A stretch of DNA of 6,524 nt, taken from 2-02-FULL-47-50 sp964479045. GTDB lineage: Bacteria > Pseudomonadota > Gammaproteobacteria > Eutrophobiales > Eutrophobiaceae. This document shows, piece after piece, positions 5,686 to 6,524 of the stretch. The DNA lies in NCBI GenBank assembly GCA_964479045.1, contig CAYZJI010000031.1, positions 1-6,524 of the forward strand, given 5' to 3'. A program made the translations under genes and the position numbers. The notes below the pieces were generated by a model. It was given only the letters and a program-made list of their open reading frames with translations. It did not search any database and had not been told where the DNA came from. Numbering within the stretch: the first letter of the stretch is position 1; each line of letters starts with the position of its first letter.

Positions 5686-6524
5686 TTATTTGTATACACT
5701 GTGTATCAATACGCTGGCGGCTGTTAAGTCGGCCATCGTACCCGGATTGATCTTCCGATCCTTCAAGTCCTTGTCCAGCGCCAACAGCATCGGTAGCGCG
5801 CTGTCAGGCTTATCATTATTTTTGAACTGCCGGGCGATGTCCTGTGCGGCCGCCCTTACTGCAGTTGCCAAATCCGGCCCATGCTTACGTTCGATGTGGG
5901 AATCGTTAAATGCGGCCAGAAACGTAAGATAGCAGGCTACGGTTGCCCATTCAACACTCTTCCATCGATGTTCAAATTCCTGCATGCAGGGTATGCCTGT
6001 GGAAAAAATATCGGCAAATCCGGTAACGTATTGTTTGGCAATAAGATCACGGTTTTGGGCTGCCGCCATGGCTTCCAACAGACTGCATTCCGGGGCTGAA
6101 TTGACATCAAATTTTTCCACATTGCCGAGCCCGCCGGGATGGGCAAGACTGATGGCAGCAAAAATCAGTGCCGCATTCTGCTGATCAATTTCTTCAAGTG
6201 TTTTCTTAAGGTCGCATTGCAACGCAGCAATATTTTCTGCTCCGGATTTCTGTAGGGTAAAAACGACAGGCGCAAACAATAACATCATACCCAGATTGGT
6301 ATTACAACCGACCTGCGCCATGGTTACACGCACACATTCGAAAATGCGTTGACCGACACCGAGTGTTTCATCACACAATACGGGACTGACCAGTTCAGCG
6401 CTGTGCATGAAATGATTGATCGTCATATCATGCCCGGCTGCATAATGACTGACATTCCCCGGCTTGAGCGCATTCACTTCCGTGATAAAACTGGAATACA
6501 CCACTACCTGCAAGCGGTGTTGTG
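5686..6524 (-). CDS. CitG-like protein (triphosphoribosyl-dephospho-CoA synthase family), 5' end cut by window edge
   Basis: The frame stays open from the stop at 5686-5688 to the right edge, about 279 codons. The first possible start inside is a TTG at 6513, but the family needs a helix before the conserved ALKPGNV, so the true start probably lies beyond the window. Visible family segments, numbered from that TTG, are EVNALKPGNVSHYAAGHDM (about 12-30), FMHSAELVSPVL (35-46), VGCNTNLGMMLLFAPV (68-83), AHPGGLGNVEKFDV (124-137) and a helical C-terminus. Classic CitG/MdcB uses ATP and dephospho-CoA to build the citrate- or malonate-lyase prosthetic group; here GCNTNLG replaces the usual ANTxxG-type motif and no lyase genes are near. 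Homologues of this divergent type occur in C1 clusters of methylotrophs and in archaea, so a role in H4MPT or methylofuran synthesis is more likely than CoA modification. The exact reaction is unknown. Confidence 0.75.
   Translation of the reverse strand, partial: QHRLQVVVYSSFITEVNALKPGNVSHYAAGHDMTINHFMHSAELVSPVLCDETLGVGQRIFECVRVTMAQVGCNTNLGMMLLFAPVVFTLQKSGAENIAALQCDLKKTLEEIDQQNAALIFAAISLAHPGGLGNVEKFDVNSAPECSLLEAMAAAQNRDLIAKQYVTGFADIFSTGIPCMQEFEHRWKSVEWATVACYLTFLAAFNDSHIERKHGPDLATAVRAAAQDIARQFKNNDKPDSALPMLLALDKDLKDRKINPGTMADLTAASVLIHSVYK
5694..5709 (-). promoter_or_regulatory. Palindrome ATACACTGTGTAT overlapping a TTGATA box
   Basis: A 13-bp perfect palindrome (5694-5706) overlaps a minus-strand TTGATA (5709-5704, five of six to the -35 consensus). 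A TTTAAA (5684-5679) follows at 19 bp, longer than ideal. It covers the last codons of the CitG-like gene, about 160 bp before fae. An operator-like role is a guess. Confidence 0.25.

Noticed and set aside
5176..5727. 183-codon plus-strand frame opposite fae
   Set aside because: It is antisense to a highly conserved gene, shows no recognisable domain and has no ribosome-binding site; it is a shadow of fae coding bias.
5979..5990. Perfect palindrome CCTGCATGCAGG
   Set aside because: It lies inside the CitG-like coding region; one or two 12-bp palindromes are expected by chance in a window this long.
6511..6513. TTG at 6513 as the start of the CitG-like gene
   Set aside because: The frame stays open to the edge and the family normally has more residues before the KPGNV segment, so the real start is probably outside the window.

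Overview
The window looks like part of the C1-carrier and formaldehyde-oxidation locus of a methylotrophic proteobacterium. It carries formaldehyde-activating enzyme (Fae), three proteins resembling enzymes of methanofuran/methylofuran synthesis (MfnE-, MfnF- and MfnD-like), a PabB that can supply p-aminobenzoate, a HisA/HisF-like barrel protein and a CitG-like protein. This set occurs together in bacteria that oxidise formaldehyde through tetrahydromethanopterin (H4MPT) and methylofuran. The moderate base composition, the style of the proteins and the short mosaic of hairpin repeats suggest a gammaproteobacterial methylotroph or methanotroph. That placement is an inference, not a demonstration.

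Layout. From 3949 down to 1 on the minus strand runs a tight four-gene block: MfnD-like ATP-grasp ligase, MfnF-like ASKHA protein, PabB, and an MfnE-like amino-acid-kinase-fold protein that runs off the left edge. Gaps are 19 bp, then overlaps of 1 bp and 14 bp, so this is almost certainly one translationally coupled operon. Head to head with it, sharing the bases of a CATG at 3947-3950, starts the HisA-like gene on the plus strand (3948-4664). A 357-bp spacer follows (4665-5021). It holds a mosaic of small hairpins with a recurrent TCC centre and an imperfect direct repeat, then the intrinsic terminator of fae. The fae gene (5022-5534, minus) has a strong ribosome-binding site and about 150 bp of upstream sequence with inverted repeats. 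Beyond it, still on the minus strand, is a CitG-like gene cut by the right edge.

How they fit. Fae condenses formaldehyde with (dephospho-)H4MPT. The resulting methylene group is oxidised by enzymes outside the window and handed as a formyl group to methylofuran on the formyltransferase/hydrolase complex. PabB supports the pABA needed for the H4MPT side chain (and folate). The MfnD, MfnF and MfnE homologues support assembly of the furan carrier. The HisA-like and CitG-like proteins are family-level matches of unknown exact role and are the best candidates for undescribed steps of carrier synthesis. I see no tRNA, rRNA, CRISPR array, insertion sequence or phage gene.
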